In this document: positions 5,944 through 17,265 of the stretch, in pieces | How the letters are laid out: every line of letters begins with the position of its first letter | Position numbering within the stretch: the first letter of the stretch is position 1 | Origin: Mesorhizobium sp. | GTDB taxonomy: Bacteria > Pseudomonadota > Alphaproteobacteria > Rhizobiales > Rhizobiaceae | Length of the DNA: 64,000 nucleotides | Assembly (NCBI GenBank): GCA_027492275.1 | Contig: JAPUFC010000065.1 | Coordinates: 1-64,000 of the forward strand | Reading direction: 5' to 3' | The notes under the pieces: model-generated | Told to the model about the DNA's origin: nothing | Database searches by the model: none | The model's input: only the letters and a program-made list of their open reading frames with translations | Position numbers and translations under genes: made by a program

Positions 5944-8826
5944 ATGAGCCTCGTTCCCGAAATCGACTACGGCACCCCCGCCTCCCGATCCGACAAGCAG
6001 ATGACGCTCACCGTCGACGGCTTTTCCGTCACCGTGCCGGAAGGCACCTCCATCATGCGCGCGGCGATGGAGGCGGGCATCGCGGTGCCGAAACTGTGCG
6101 CGACCGATATGGTCGACGCGTTCGGCTCCTGCCGGCTCTGCCTGGTCGAGATCGAGGGCCGCGCCGGCACGCCGTCCTCCTGCACCACGCCGGTCGCCGC
6201 CGGCATGACGGTGCGGACCCAGACCGAACGGCTGAAGACCATCCGCAGGGGCGTGATGGAACTCTACATCTCCGACCATCCGCTCGACTGCCTGACCTGC
6301 GCGGCCAATGGCGACTGCGAATTGCAGACGCAGGCCGGCGTGGTCGGCCTTCGCGACGTGCGCTACGGCTACGAGGGGGAAAACCATGTCCGCGCGCGGG
6401 ACGGCGTCGGGGACAAAAATATCCGCTGGATGGCGAAGGACGAGTCGAACCCCTATTTCACCTACGACCCGTCGAAATGCATCGTCTGCTCGCGCTGCGT
6501 GCGCGCCTGCGAGGAGGTGCAGGGTACTTTTGCGCTGACCATCGAGGGAAGGGGATTCTCTTCGCGCGTGTCGCCCGGCATGCACGAGCCTTTCCTCGAG
6601 TCGGAATGCGTGTCCTGCGGCGCCTGCGTGCAGGCCTGCCCGACGGCGACGCTGACGGAGAAGAGCGTCATCGAGATCGGCCAGCCCGAGCATTCGCTCG
6701 TCACCACCTGCGCCTATTGCGGCGTCGGCTGCTCGTTCAAGGCGGAGATGCGCGGCGACGAGCTGGTGCGCATGGTGCCGTGGAAGGACGGCAAGGCCAA
6801 TCGCGGCCATAGCTGCGTCAAGGGCCGCTTCGCCTGGGGCTACGCCACGCACAAGGACCGCATCCTCAACCCCATGGTGCGGGAAAAGATCACCGACCCG
6901 TGGCGCGAGGTGACGTGGGAGGAGGCTCTCGCCCATGTGGCGGCGGAATTCCGCCGCATCCAGTACCAGTACGGCAAGGGCGCGGTCGGCGGCATCACTT
7001 CGTCGCGCTGCACCAACGAAGAGACCTATCTTGTGCAGAAGCTGGTGCGGCAAGGCTTCCTGAACAACAATGTCGACACCTGCGCGCGCGTCTGCCACTC
7101 GCCGACCGGCTACGGGCTCGGCCAGGCCTTCGGCACCTCGGCCGGCACGCAGGATTTCGATTCGGTCGAGCATGCCGACGTCATCATGGTGATCGGCGCG
7201 AATCCCTCGGCGGGCCACCCCGTGTTCGCCTCGCGCATGAAGAAGCGGCTGCGACAGGGCGCGAAGCTCATCGTGCTCGATCCGCGCCGCACCGAGACCG
7301 TGGAGTCCGTCCATGCGCGGGCGGATGTCCACCTGCCGCTCAAGCCGGGCACCAATGTCGCCGTGATCACCGCGCTGGCGCATGTCATCGTCACCGAGGC
7401 GCTGTTCGACGAGGCCTTCATCCGCGAACGCTGCGACTGGTCCGAATTCGAGGATTTTTGCGCTTTCGCCGCCGAACCGGCGAACAGCCCGGAGACCGTG
7501 GAAAGGCTGTCCGGCGTGCCAGCCGAAGATATCCGCAGGGCGGCGCGGCTCTACGCCACCGGCGGCAACGCGGCGATCTATTACGGCCTCGGCGTCACCG
7601 AGCATTCGCAGGGCTCGACCACGGTGATGGCGATCGCCAACCTCGCCATGCTGACCGGCAATATCGGCCGGCCCGGCGTCGGCGTGAACCCGCTGCGCGG
7701 CCAGAACAACGTGCAGGGCTCGTGCGACATGGGCTCCTTCCCGCACGAACTGCCGGGCTATCGGCACGTCTCGGGCGACGTGGTGCGCGACATCTACGAG
7801 AGCCTGTGGAACGTGAAGCTGGACGAGGAGCCCGGCCTGCGCATCCCCAACATGCTGGACGCCGCCGTGGACGGCACGTTCCGCGGCCTCTACATCCAGG
7901 GCGAGGACATCCTGCAATCCGACCCCGACACGCATCACGTGTCGGCCGGGCTGGCGGCGATGGAGTGCGTTGTCGTGCACGACCTGTTCCTCAACGAGAC
8001 GGCGAACTACGCCCACGTGTTCCTGCCCGGCTCGTCCTTCCTGGAGAAGGACGGCACCTTCACCAATGCCGAGCGCCGCATCAACCGCGTGCGCAAGGTG
8101 ATGGCGCCGAAGAACGGGCTGGCCGACTGGGAGGTCACGCAAAGGCTCGCGCAGGCGATGGGCCTGGACTGGCGCTACGGCCATCCTTCCGAAATCATGG
8201 ACGAGATCGCCCGAACGACGCCGACCTTCGCGCGGGTCAGCTACGACATGCTGGATCGCGAGGGCTCGGTGCAGTGGCCCTGCAACGACGCCGCGCCGCA
8301 CGGCACGCCGATCATGCATGTCGACGGCTTCGTGCGCGGCAAAGGTAAGTTCATACGCACGGAATACGTGGCCACCGACGAGAAGACGGGTCCGCGCTTC
8401 CCGCTGCTGCTCACCACCGGCCGCATCCTGTCGCAGTACAATGTCGGCGCGCAGACGCGGCGCACCGACAATGTCGTCTGGCACGCCGAGGACGTGCTGG
8501 AGATCCATCCGCACGACGCCGAGCAGCGCGGCATCCGCGACCGCGACTGGGTGCGGCTGCGCAGCCGCGCCGGCGAGACGACGCTGCGCGCCGCGATCAC
8601 GGACAGGGTCGCGCCCGGCGTCGTCTACACCACCTTCCACCATCCCGAGACGCAGGCGAACGTCATCACCACCGACTATTCCGACTGGGCGACCAACTGT
8701 CCGGAATACAAGGTGACAGCAGTACAGGTGTCGCCCTCCAACGGGCCGAGCGAATGGCAGGAGGAGTATGGCGAGCTTTCACGCCGGTCCCGCCGGATCG
8801 AGGGAAAGCTCGAAGCGGCGGAATAG
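5944..8826 (+). CDS. fdsA: Molybdenum-dependent formate dehydrogenase catalytic alpha subunit
   Basis: The 960-residue protein oxidises formate to CO2 at a bis-MGD molybdenum centre. An N-terminal [2Fe-2S] ferredoxin domain (KLCATDMVDAFGSCRLC) is followed by the DCLTCAANGDCEL segment. Two [4Fe-4S] motifs start at Cys179 (CIVCSRCVRAC) and Cys222 (CVSCGACVQAC), and the molybdopterin domain's own cluster motif at Cys256. The VCHSPTGYG motif supplies Cys384-His385, equivalent to the Mo-ligand Cys and adjacent His of characterised enzymes. The Mo ligand is cysteine, not selenocysteine. The frame is open further upstream, but ATG 5944, 5 nt after the fdsB stop, fits the conserved N-terminus. Confidence 0.96.
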   Translation: MSLVPEIDYGTPASRSDKQMTLTVDGFSVTVPEGTSIMRAAMEAGIAVPKLCATDMVDAFGSCRLCLVEIEGRAGTPSSCTTPVAAGMTVRTQTERLKTIRRGVMELYISDHPLDCLTCAANGDCELQTQAGVVGLRDVRYGYEGENHVRARDGVGDKNIRWMAKDESNPYFTYDPSKCIVCSRCVRACEEVQGTFALTIEGRGFSSRVSPGMHEPFLESECVSCGACVQACPTATLTEKSVIEIGQPEHSLVTTCAYCGVGCSFKAEMRGDELVRMVPWKDGKANRGHSCVKGRFAWGYATHKDRILNPMVREKITDPWREVTWEEALAHVAAEFRRIQYQYGKGAVGGITSSRCTNEETYLVQKLVRQGFLNNNVDTCARVCHSPTGYGLGQAFGTSAGTQDFDSVEHADVIMVIGANPSAGHPVFASRMKKRLRQGAKLIVLDPRRTETVESVHARADVHLPLKPGTNVAVITALAHVIVTEALFDEAFIRERCDWSEFEDFCAFAAEPANSPETVERLSGVPAEDIRRAARLYATGGNAAIYYGLGVTEHSQGSTTVMAIANLAMLTGNIGRPGVGVNPLRGQNNVQGSCDMGSFPHELPGYRHVSGDVVRDIYESLWNVKLDEEPGLRIPNMLDAAVDGTFRGLYIQGEDILQSDPDTHHVSAGLAAMECVVVHDLFLNETANYAHVFLPGSSFLEKDGTFTNAERRINRVRKVMAPKNGLADWEVTQRLAQAMGLDWRYGHPSEIMDEIARTTPTFARVSYDMLDREGSVQWPCNDAAPHGTPIMHVDGFVRGKGKFIRTEYVATDEKTGPRFPLLLTTGRILSQYNVGAQTRRTDNVVWHAEDVLEIHPHDAEQRGIRDRDWVRLRSRAGETTLRAAITDRVAPGVVYTTFHHPETQANVITTDYSDWATNCPEYKVTAVQVSPSNGPSEWQEEYGELSRRSRRIEGKLEAAE

Positions 8827-8839
8827 GCCGGTACATCCG

Positions 8840-9664
8840 ATGCTGCGTTCCGCCCTCGCCTCCGCCCGTCGCCTCGCCGTCCGCGAGGACGGCGCGACCG
8901 TCTCGCCGCGCGCCGTGCCGGAGGAAACGCCGGTCGCGCTCTCCTACGCCGGGACGACCCACGCGGTCATGATGGCCACGCCGTCCGATCTCGAGGATTT
9001 CGCGCTCGGTTTCTCGCTGACCGAAGGCATCGTTTCCTCCCCTGACGAGATCGAGACGGTCGACGTGCAGGAACTGGACCTCGGCATCGACATGCAGATC
9101 CGCCTCAGGGACGCGGCGAACCGGCGCTTCGAAGCGCGGCGCAGGCGCTTGGCCGGTCCGGTCGGATGCGGGCTGTGCGGCATCGAGTCGATCGACGAGG
9201 CGATCCGCGCGATACCGCCAATAGGTAAGTCATCACTTACTTTCATGCACGCGGACGTGACCCTTGCCGTCAGGCTGCTGTCGCAGCATCAACCGCTCCA
9301 CGCGGCGACCGGCGCGGTCCACGCGGCCGGCTTCTACGTTCCTGGCGACGGCATCGTCGCGGCGCGCGAGGATGTCGGCCGCCACAACGCGCTGGACAAG
9401 CTCGCCGGCGCGCTGGCGAGACGCGGCGTCGACGGCGCGTCCGGCGCGGTCGTCGTGACCTCGCGCGTGTCGGTGGAGATGGTGCAGAAGACGGCGGCGA
9501 TCGGCGCCCCGGTGCTGCTCGCCGTTTCCGCGCCGACCGCGCTCGCCATCCGCACGGCCGAGGCCGCCGGCGTCACGCTCGTCGCGCTGGTGCGCGGCGC
9601 GGAGTTCGACGTCTTCACGCATGGACGGCGCATCGCCACCGGAGAACCAGCCCATGTCGCATGA
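8840..9664 (+). CDS. fdhD: Formate dehydrogenase accessory sulfurtransferase FdhD (FdsC)
   Basis: The 274-residue FdhD-family protein binds the molybdenum cofactor and inserts a sulfur ligand needed for formate dehydrogenase activity. The conserved CxxC pair is in GPVGCGLCGIES (Cys110 and Cys113). The C-terminal half has the HAAGFY and REDVGRHNALDKL blocks of the family. ATG 8840 starts 13 nt after fdsA ends. An in-frame ATG at 8768 lies inside fdsA and would add 24 residues with no family similarity. Its last codons overlap the fdsD start. Confidence 0.95.
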   Translation: MLRSALASARRLAVREDGATVSPRAVPEETPVALSYAGTTHAVMMATPSDLEDFALGFSLTEGIVSSPDEIETVDVQELDLGIDMQIRLRDAANRRFEARRRRLAGPVGCGLCGIESIDEAIRAIPPIGKSSLTFMHADVTLAVRLLSQHQPLHAATGAVHAAGFYVPGDGIVAAREDVGRHNALDKLAGALARRGVDGASGAVVVTSRVSVEMVQKTAAIGAPVLLAVSAPTALAIRTAEAAGVTLVALVRGAEFDVFTHGRRIATGEPAHVA

Positions 9665-9896
9665 CGAAAACGGCCGGCCGGACACCGACGCCAGGCTGAC
9701 GCGCATGGCCAACCAGATCGGCCGGTTCTTCCTGTCGAAACCGCATGCCGAGGGGGTGGCGGGCGTGGCCGACCACATCAACAAGTTCTGGGAGCCGCGC
9801 ATGCGCCGCCGCTTCCTCGACCTGGCCGAGGCCGGCGGCGGCGACCTCCTGCCGATCGTGCGGGAAGCGTTGCCGGCGATCCGCCGGCCGGCATAA
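9654..9896 (+). CDS. fdsD: Formate dehydrogenase delta subunit
   Basis: The 80-residue protein starts MSHDENGRPDTDARLTRMAN and contains IGRFFLSKPHAEGVAGVADH followed by INKFWEPRMRRRFL, the pattern of FdsD proteins. FdsD is required with FdhD for a functional FdsGBA enzyme and is related to the small stabilising subunit of other soluble formate dehydrogenases. The start overlaps the fdhD stop by 11 nt, giving a continuous fdsGBA-fdhD-fdsD operon. Confidence 0.92.
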   Translation: MSHDENGRPDTDARLTRMANQIGRFFLSKPHAEGVAGVADHINKFWEPRMRRRFLDLAEAGGGDLLPIVREALPAIRRPA

Positions 9897-9916
9897 GCAG
9901 GGCCCGCGGGCGCAAT

Positions 9917-9955
9917 CGTAAACGCGCGGCGCAAGACTCCGTTTACGAGTTGCGC
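9917..9955. repeat. Nested inverted repeats after the fds operon
   Basis: CGTAAACG (9917-9924) and CGTTTACG (9940-9947) are perfect inverted arms 15 nt apart. GCGCA...ACTC (9929-9939) can alternatively pair with GAGT-TGCGC (9947-9955). A T-run does not follow, so termination is uncertain. It could be the fds terminator or an operator for the next gene. Confidence 0.4.
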
Positions 9956-9970
9956 TTAACGCTTTCTTCA

Positions 9971-10561
9971 ATGTCCGCGTCGCGTTTGAGTCAAATCGTC
10001 GGGATTTCCGGCCTGCTCGCCCTGTCGGCCTGCGCCAGCCAGCCGCGCGAGATCAACAATGTCTGCGCCGTCTTCGACCAGCGCGACGGCTGGGTGACGA
10101 ACTGGCGCTCCGACGCGACGAAGGCGGAACGCCGCTACGGCGTGCCGGTGCCGATCCTGATGGCGACGCTGCGCAAGGAATCCGGCTTCAGGAGCAATGC
10201 GCGGCCGGCGCGGTCGAAACTGTTCGGCGTCATTCCGTGGAAGCGGCCGTCGTCCGCCTATGGCTATTCGCAGGCCCTCGACGGCACCTGGGACCAGTAT
10301 CGCCGCGAGAGCGGCAATTTCACCGCCAGGCGCACCAGTTTCGGCGACGCCGTCGACTTCGTCGGCTGGTATCACGCCAGGAGCGCGAGGACGAACGGCG
10401 TCGCGCTCAACGACGCCTACGGCCTCTACCTGAACTATTATTTCGGCTGGGCCGGCTATGCGCGGGGGGAGTGGCGCTCCAACGCCGCAATGCAGCGCTA
10501 TGCGCGCGAGACCGCCACCATGGCCGAGCGCTACGCCGCGCAGCTGCGGCAGTGCAGCTGA
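9971..10561 (+). CDS. Lipoprotein with lytic-transglycosylase-like (SLT) domain
   Basis: The 196-residue protein begins with a lipoprotein signal ending in the lipobox LSAC (GISGLLALSACASQ), so it is likely anchored in a membrane facing the periplasm. The mature part contains YGVPVPILMATLRKESGF, which has the Glu-Ser of a lysozyme-like transglycosylase site, then AYGYSQALDGTWDQYR and a conserved YHARSARTNGVALNDAYGLY block. It probably cleaves or binds peptidoglycan. ATG 9971 was preferred over a TTG at 9950. No functional link with fds is evident. Confidence 0.82.
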   Translation: MSASRLSQIVGISGLLALSACASQPREINNVCAVFDQRDGWVTNWRSDATKAERRYGVPVPILMATLRKESGFRSNARPARSKLFGVIPWKRPSSAYGYSQALDGTWDQYRRESGNFTARRTSFGDAVDFVGWYHARSARTNGVALNDAYGLYLNYYFGWAGYARGEWRSNAAMQRYARETATMAERYAAQLRQCS

Positions 10562-10562
10562 G

Positions 10563-11339
10563 TCAGTCCGCTTCCGCCTTGCCCACGATCAGCAGCTTCG
10601 TGCCGGCCTGCGCCAGCGCCGAAACCATGTCGGGCGGCGGCGTCTCGTCGGTGGCCAGCTCCCCGACGGATTCGAAGCCGCAGACCTGCACGAGGCCCTG
10701 GCGGCCGAACTTGGTGTGATCGGTCACGACAACGGTGCGCCGGCCGCGCGACAGCACCATGCGGGCGAACTCCGCCTCCTCCAGCACATGGTCCATGACG
10801 CCCATCGCGGCCGAGACCGCGCCGGCCGAGATGACCGCGTGGTCGACGCTGAAGCGGCCGACGAACTCGATGGCCGAGACGCCGAAGGCCGCGCCGCTGT
10901 CGGTCCGCAGCTCGCCGCCCGCCATGTAGACCTTGTTGCCATTGACGAAGGCCAGGGTACGGGCGATGTCGGAGGAATTGGTGACGATCGTCAGCCGGCG
11001 ATGCGCCAAAAGCTCGCGCGCCAGGAAGCTCGTCGTCGTGCCGGTGTCCAGCATGACCGATTCGCCGTCGCGGATCGTGCCCGCGATCATCCTCGCGATC
11101 GCGCGCTTTGCCTCGGCGTTCTCGCGCATGCGGCGCTCGAAGGGTGCTTCGCCGACCAGCGAGGGAAGGCCGATCGCCCCGTGCATCTTGAGCACCGAGC
11201 CGTCGCTGGTCAGCGGCTTGACGTCGCGCCTGACCGTTTCGAGGGAAACGTTCAGGCGGCTGGCCAGGCTGGCGATGGTGATCGTGCCTTCTTCCTGCAG
11301 CAGCTTGAGGATTTCGGCGTGGCGTTTCGAGTGGAACAT
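10563..11339 (-). CDS. DeoR/GlpR-family transcriptional repressor
   Basis: The 258-residue protein has an N-terminal DeoR helix-turn-helix (MFHSKRHAEILKLLQEEGTI, then LASRLNVSLETVRRDVKPL). The C-terminal sugar-phosphate sensor domain contains MLDTGTTTSFLARELL, TIVTNSSDIARTL and DHTKFGRQG. Members repress sugar or polyol catabolic genes and release DNA on binding a phosphorylated intermediate. There is no carbohydrate operon next to it. It is convergent with the lipoprotein gene and divergent from the beta-oxidation operon, so its target cannot be named. Confidence 0.9.
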   Translation of the reverse strand: MFHSKRHAEILKLLQEEGTITIASLASRLNVSLETVRRDVKPLTSDGSVLKMHGAIGLPSLVGEAPFERRMRENAEAKRAIARMIAGTIRDGESVMLDTGTTTSFLARELLAHRRLTIVTNSSDIARTLAFVNGNKVYMAGGELRTDSGAAFGVSAIEFVGRFSVDHAVISAGAVSAAMGVMDHVLEEAEFARMVLSRGRRTVVVTDHTKFGRQGLVQVCGFESVGELATDETPPPDMVSALAQAGTKLLIVGKAEAD

Positions 11340-11778
11340 GGCTCCAACCTTGATCTGGTCCCTTCCCCCTTGCAGAACGACGACGATCTGACCGAATATT
11401 CGCCGAAGCTTTTTCCCGGGGACTGGAACCAGTCAAGAAACCGCGTAAAACCATCATCGAACCGCGGAAACAAATTTGCACGCCGACCAACCACTTACAA
11501 CCGGATTCGTTTCAACTGTTGTGACAGCTTGTCTTGGTTGCTCCGTCCGAAGCGCCGTCGACATCAGTAAAGACTTCCGCTGCGGCAGCTTAGAATCGGC
11601 CGAGCAAGGTTTACGGGGTTTTGCCGCACGCTGTGAAAGGATCGCATCTGTGCGCAGAACAATCTTTGCATTCGGCGCGGCGACGCACCATATTGACGTT
11701 TACGCAAACGTCAGGTCTTGATGCGGCACCGTTCCCGCGCGAGCGGAGGGCTGCGCGCGACGAACTCGGAGGAACACG
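11340..11778. other. Intergenic region between deoR-like gene and beta-oxidation operon
   Basis: This 439-bp stretch between divergent genes is less G/C-rich than its surroundings. No credible gene is seen on either strand. It should hold both promoters. The clearest element is the palindrome at 11694-11713. Confidence 0.7.
11694..11713. promoter_or_regulatory. Palindromic operator candidate upstream of the beta-oxidation operon
   Basis: TGACGTTT-ACGC-AAACGTCA is a perfect inverted repeat with 8-bp arms. It lies 66 nt upstream of the acyl-CoA dehydrogenase start. It resembles the ACGT-containing palindromes of MerR-type regulators of fatty-acid and branched-chain amino-acid catabolism (LiuR-like). 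No such regulator is encoded nearby, so the assignment is inference. Confidence 0.5.
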
Positions 11779-13560
11779 ATGCCCGTCTATTCGGCCCCGG
11801 TGCGGGACACGCTCTTCGCCCTCAAGGACGTGCTGGGCTATGAGCGTCACCTGAACCTGCCCGGCTTCGCCGATGCGCCGGCCGACGTCGTGGAGGCGAT
11901 CCTGGGCGAGGGGGCGAGGCTGGCCGAGGGCGTGCTGCAGCCGCTGAACCGCACCGGCGACATCGAGGGCTGCACGCGCGCGGACGACGGCTCGGTGCGG
12001 ACGCCGGCGGGTTTCGCCGACGCCTACCGGCTCTATTGCGAGGGCGGCTGGCTGGGGCTGGCGGTGCCGGCTGAGGCCGGCGGCCAGGGCCTGCCCTACA
12101 CGCTGCATACGGCGGTGGGCGAGTATTTCTCCGCCGCCAACATGTCCTTGATGATGTATCCCGGCCTGACGCAGGGCGCGATCGCGGCGCTGATCGCCCA
12201 TGGTACCGACGAGCAGAAGGCGGCCTGGCTGCCGAAGATGGTCGACGGGCGCTGGACCGGCACCATGAACCTCACCGAGCCGCATTGCGGCACCGACCTG
12301 GCGCTGCTGCGCACCCGGGCGGTTCCGGCCGATGACGGCACCTACAGGATTTCGGGGCAGAAGATCTTCATCTCGGCCGGCGAGCACGATCTGGCGGAGA
12401 ACATCGTCCATCTGGTGCTGGCCCGCATCGAGGGCGCGCCGGACGGCGTGAAGGGCATCTCTCTGTTCATCGTGCCGAAAGTCCTGCCCGGCTTGGACGG
12501 CGCGCCGGGCGAGCGCAACGCGCTCTCCTGCGGCGCCCTCGAGCACAAGATGGGCATTCACGGCAACGCCACCTGCGTGATGAACTATGACGGCGCGACG
12601 GGCTTCCTGCTCGGCGAGGCGCATGGCGGGCTGAAGGCGATGTTCACCATGATGAACGAGGCGCGGCTGTCGGTCGGGCTCCAGGGACTGGCGATCGCCG
12701 ACGCCGCCTACCAGAACGCAGCCGCATATGCGCGCGACCGGCTGCAGGGGCGCGCGCTTTCGGGCCCGAAGGAGCCCGAAAAACCCGCCGATCCGATCAT
12801 CGTGCATCCCGACATCCGCCGCACGCTGATGACCATCCGCGCCTTCAACGAAGGCTCGCGCATGCTCGTCCTGTGGACCGCCCTGCACGCCGACATCGCC
12901 CGCCACGCGGCGGACGAGAAGGAGCGCGCCGCCGCCGACGAGCTGGTCGGGCTGATGACCCCGGTGGTGAAGGGCCTGCTCACAGACAAGGGCTTCGAGC
13001 ACACGGTGATGGCGCAGCAGGTGTTCGGCGGCCACGGCTACATCGAGGAGCACGGCATGAGCCAGTTCGTGCGCGATGCCCGCATCGCCATGATCTACGA
13101 GGGCGCCAACGGCATCCAGGCGCTGGACCTCGTCGGCCGCAAGCTGCCGATGCATGGCGGGCGCGCGGTGCAGGCCTTCTTCAAGGAGGTCGGCGCGTTC
13201 TGCGAGGACCATCGCGGCGACGAGGCGATGACGCCCGTCACCAAGTCGCTGAAGAAAGGGTTGAACGATCTCCAGGCGGCGACGCTGTGGCTGGCGCAGA
13301 ACGGCATGAAGAACCCGGAGGACGCGGGCGCGGCCTCGACCGACTACCTGCACCTGTTCGGGCTGGTGGCGCTCGGCTATCTGTGGGCGCGCGCGATCCT
13401 CGCCGCCGGCAAGGCCGGCGGGTATTCCGCCTTCCACGCGGGCAAGGTGACCACCGGGCGCTTCTTCATGGAGCGCCTCCTGCCCGAGACCGGCCTGCGG
13501 CTGGCGCGAATTTCCACCGGATCGGCGACCATGATGGCGCTGCCGGCCGACCAGTTCTGA
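11779..13560 (+). CDS. Acyl-CoA dehydrogenase (AcdA/FadE-like, with C-terminal extension)
   Basis: The 593-residue flavoenzyme is of the longer class with a C-terminal domain after the core. It contains MNLTEPHCGTDLALLRTRA and ISGQKIFISAGEHDLAENIV for FAD/substrate binding. The probable catalytic base is Glu441 in IYEGANGIQALDLVGR. It performs the first, FAD-dependent step of fatty-acid beta-oxidation, passing electrons to electron-transfer flavoprotein. It leads an operon with thiolase (16-nt gap) and a FadB-like enzyme, giving a complete oxidation cycle. Chain-length preference cannot be read. Confidence 0.94.
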   Translation: MPVYSAPVRDTLFALKDVLGYERHLNLPGFADAPADVVEAILGEGARLAEGVLQPLNRTGDIEGCTRADDGSVRTPAGFADAYRLYCEGGWLGLAVPAEAGGQGLPYTLHTAVGEYFSAANMSLMMYPGLTQGAIAALIAHGTDEQKAAWLPKMVDGRWTGTMNLTEPHCGTDLALLRTRAVPADDGTYRISGQKIFISAGEHDLAENIVHLVLARIEGAPDGVKGISLFIVPKVLPGLDGAPGERNALSCGALEHKMGIHGNATCVMNYDGATGFLLGEAHGGLKAMFTMMNEARLSVGLQGLAIADAAYQNAAAYARDRLQGRALSGPKEPEKPADPIIVHPDIRRTLMTIRAFNEGSRMLVLWTALHADIARHAADEKERAAADELVGLMTPVVKGLLTDKGFEHTVMAQQVFGGHGYIEEHGMSQFVRDARIAMIYEGANGIQALDLVGRKLPMHGGRAVQAFFKEVGAFCEDHRGDEAMTPVTKSLKKGLNDLQAATLWLAQNGMKNPEDAGAASTDYLHLFGLVALGYLWARAILAAGKAGGYSAFHAGKVTTGRFFMERLLPETGLRLARISTGSATMMALPADQF

Positions 13561-13576
13561 CGGAGGGAGTTTCAGC

Positions 13577-14785
13577 ATGGCCGACGCATATGTCTACGAC
13601 GCGGTGCGCACGCCGCGCGGACGCGGCAAGAAGGACGGCTCGCTGCACGAGGTGCCGGCCGTGCGGCTCGCCGCCGGCGTGCTTTCGGCGCTGCGCGACC
13701 GCAACGGGCTCGACACGGCAAAGGTCGACGACATCATCTTCGGCTGCGTCGACCCTGTCGGCGAGGCGGGCTCCGTCATTCCGCGGTCGGCCGCCTTCGA
13801 GGCCGGCTACGACTACCGCGCGCCGGGCATGCAGATATCGCGCTTCTGCGCCTCCGGCCTGGACGCCATCAACCTCGGCGCGGCCAAGATCGCGCAAGGC
13901 GCCGACGACATCGTCATCGCCGGCGGCGTCGAGAGCATGAGCCGCGTCGGCATGGGCATGTCGGGCGGCGCGTGGTTCATGGACCCCTCCGTCGGCCTGC
14001 CCGGCTGGTTCATGCCGCAGGGCGTGTCGGCCGATTTGATCGCCACCAAGCACGGCTTCTCGCGCGACGACGTCGACGCCTATGCGGTGCAGAGCCAGAA
14101 GCGCGCCGCCGCCGCGTGGAAGGACGGCCGCTTCGCCAGGTCCATCGTGCCGGTCCGGGACGTCAACGGCCTCACCATCCTCGACCATGACGAGCACATG
14201 CGGCCCGACACCGACATGCAGGCGCTGGCGGCGCTCAACCCCTCCTTCATCATGCCGGGCGAGATGGGCGGCTTCGACGCCGTCGCCATCCAGCGCTATC
14301 CGGAGCTGGAGGAGATCATCCACGTGCACCATGCCGGCAACTCCTCGGGCATCGTCGACGGCGCGGCCGCCGTGCTGCTGGGCTCGAAGGAGGCCGGCAA
14401 GGCGATGGGCCTGAAACCGCGCGCGAAAATCCGCGCCATGGCCAATATCGGCTCGGAGCCGGCGATCATGCTGACCGGGCCCGTGGACGTGACGGAGAAG
14501 CTGCTCAAGCGCTCCGGGATGGCCATCGCCGACATCGGCCTGATCGAGCTCAACGAGGCCTTCGCCAGCGTCGTTCTGCGCTACATCCAGGCGTTCGACA
14601 TCGACCCGGAGAAGATCAACGTCAATGGTGGGGCCATCGCCATGGGCCATCCGCTGGGCGCGACCGGCGCGATGATCTTCGGCACGGCGCTGGACGAGAT
14701 GGAGCGGCGCGGACTCGAAACGGCGCTGGTGACGCTGTGCATCGGCGCCGGCATGGGCACCGCGACCATCATCGAACGCGTCTGA
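13577..14785 (+). CDS. fadA: Acetyl-CoA C-acyltransferase (thiolase)
   Basis: The 402-residue thiolase has all family motifs. The nucleophilic Cys91 is in [11 protein letters not shown], the [14 protein letters not shown] block is in the middle, GHPLGATGA follows, and the second catalytic Cys388 is in LCIGAGMG at the C-terminus. It cleaves 3-ketoacyl-CoA to acetyl-CoA and a shortened acyl-CoA. The position between the acyl-CoA dehydrogenase and the FadB-like gene supports a degradative rather than biosynthetic (PhaA) role. A GGAGGGAG ribosome-binding site precedes the ATG. Confidence 0.94.
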   Translation: MADAYVYDAVRTPRGRGKKDGSLHEVPAVRLAAGVLSALRDRNGLDTAKVDDIIFGCVDPVGEAGSVIPRSAAFEAGYDYRAPGMQISRFCASGLDAINLGAAKIAQGADDIVIAGGVESMSRVGMGMSGGAWFMDPSVGLPGWFMPQGVSADLIATKHGFSRDDVDAYAVQSQKRAAAAWKDGRFARSIVPVRDVNGLTILDHDEHMRPDTDMQALAALNPSFIMPGEMGGFDAVAIQRYPELEEIIHVHHAGNSSGIVDGAAAVLLGSKEAGKAMGLKPRAKIRAMANIGSEPAIMLTGPVDVTEKLLKRSGMAIADIGLIELNEAFASVVLRYIQAFDIDPEKINVNGGAIAMGHPLGATGAMIFGTALDEMERRGLETALVTLCIGAGMGTATIIERV

Positions 14786-14796
14786 GGGAGGCGGCC

Positions 14797-17004
<2,208 letters not shown>

Positions 17005-17027
17005 TGCGCTGACACCGGGCGGTCCGG

Positions 17028-17155
17028 ACGCCCCCTCCACCAAGCTTCGCATGGTCCCCCTCCCCCGCTGCGCAGGGGAGGATGGCGGGTGCGGCCGGCC
17101 GCATCCGGGCTCCGCCCCCCCGCCCGGGGGGGGTGGCCCGAAGGGCCGGACGGGG
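17028..17155 (-). repeat. Intergenic palindromic repeat, copy 2 (degenerate)
   Basis: The block from 17030 (GCCCCCTCCACC, GCTTCGCATGGT, then CCCCCTCCCCCGCTGCGCAG) matches the reverse complement of copy 1 closely. Further right, where the other copies have CCTCCCCCGTTAACGGGGGAGG, this copy reads only C then G runs, then TGGCCCGAAGGGCCGGA. The element is therefore recognisable over its full length, but with the A/T bases of the inner palindrome replaced. It abuts a 90-nt stretch of pure G/C. Confidence 0.75.
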
Positions 17156-17240
17156 GGGGGGCGGCCCCCCCCCGCCCGCCCCCCCCCCCGGGGCCGGGCG
17201 GGCGGGCCCCCCCGGCCCCGCCGCCCCCCCCGGCGCCCCC
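17151..17240. other. Low-complexity run of 90 consecutive G/C bases
   Basis: No A or T occurs from 17151 to 17240. The sequence is alternating homopolymers of C and G up to eleven or more long. It ends 25 nt from the phoU stop codon. It codes for nothing credible and is more likely a base-calling or assembly artefact at a strong hairpin than real sequence. Confidence 0.7.
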
Positions 17241-17265
17241 AACGCGAGACATGCGACGACTTCCG

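Noticed and set aside
5905-8643. A 912-codon frame antisense to fdsA
   Set aside because: It is a shadow of the formate dehydrogenase catalytic subunit, which has every expected cofactor motif.
9929-9955. Rho-independent terminator after fdsD
   Set aside because: A hairpin can form but there is a bulge and no following T-run; it is kept only as an inverted repeat.
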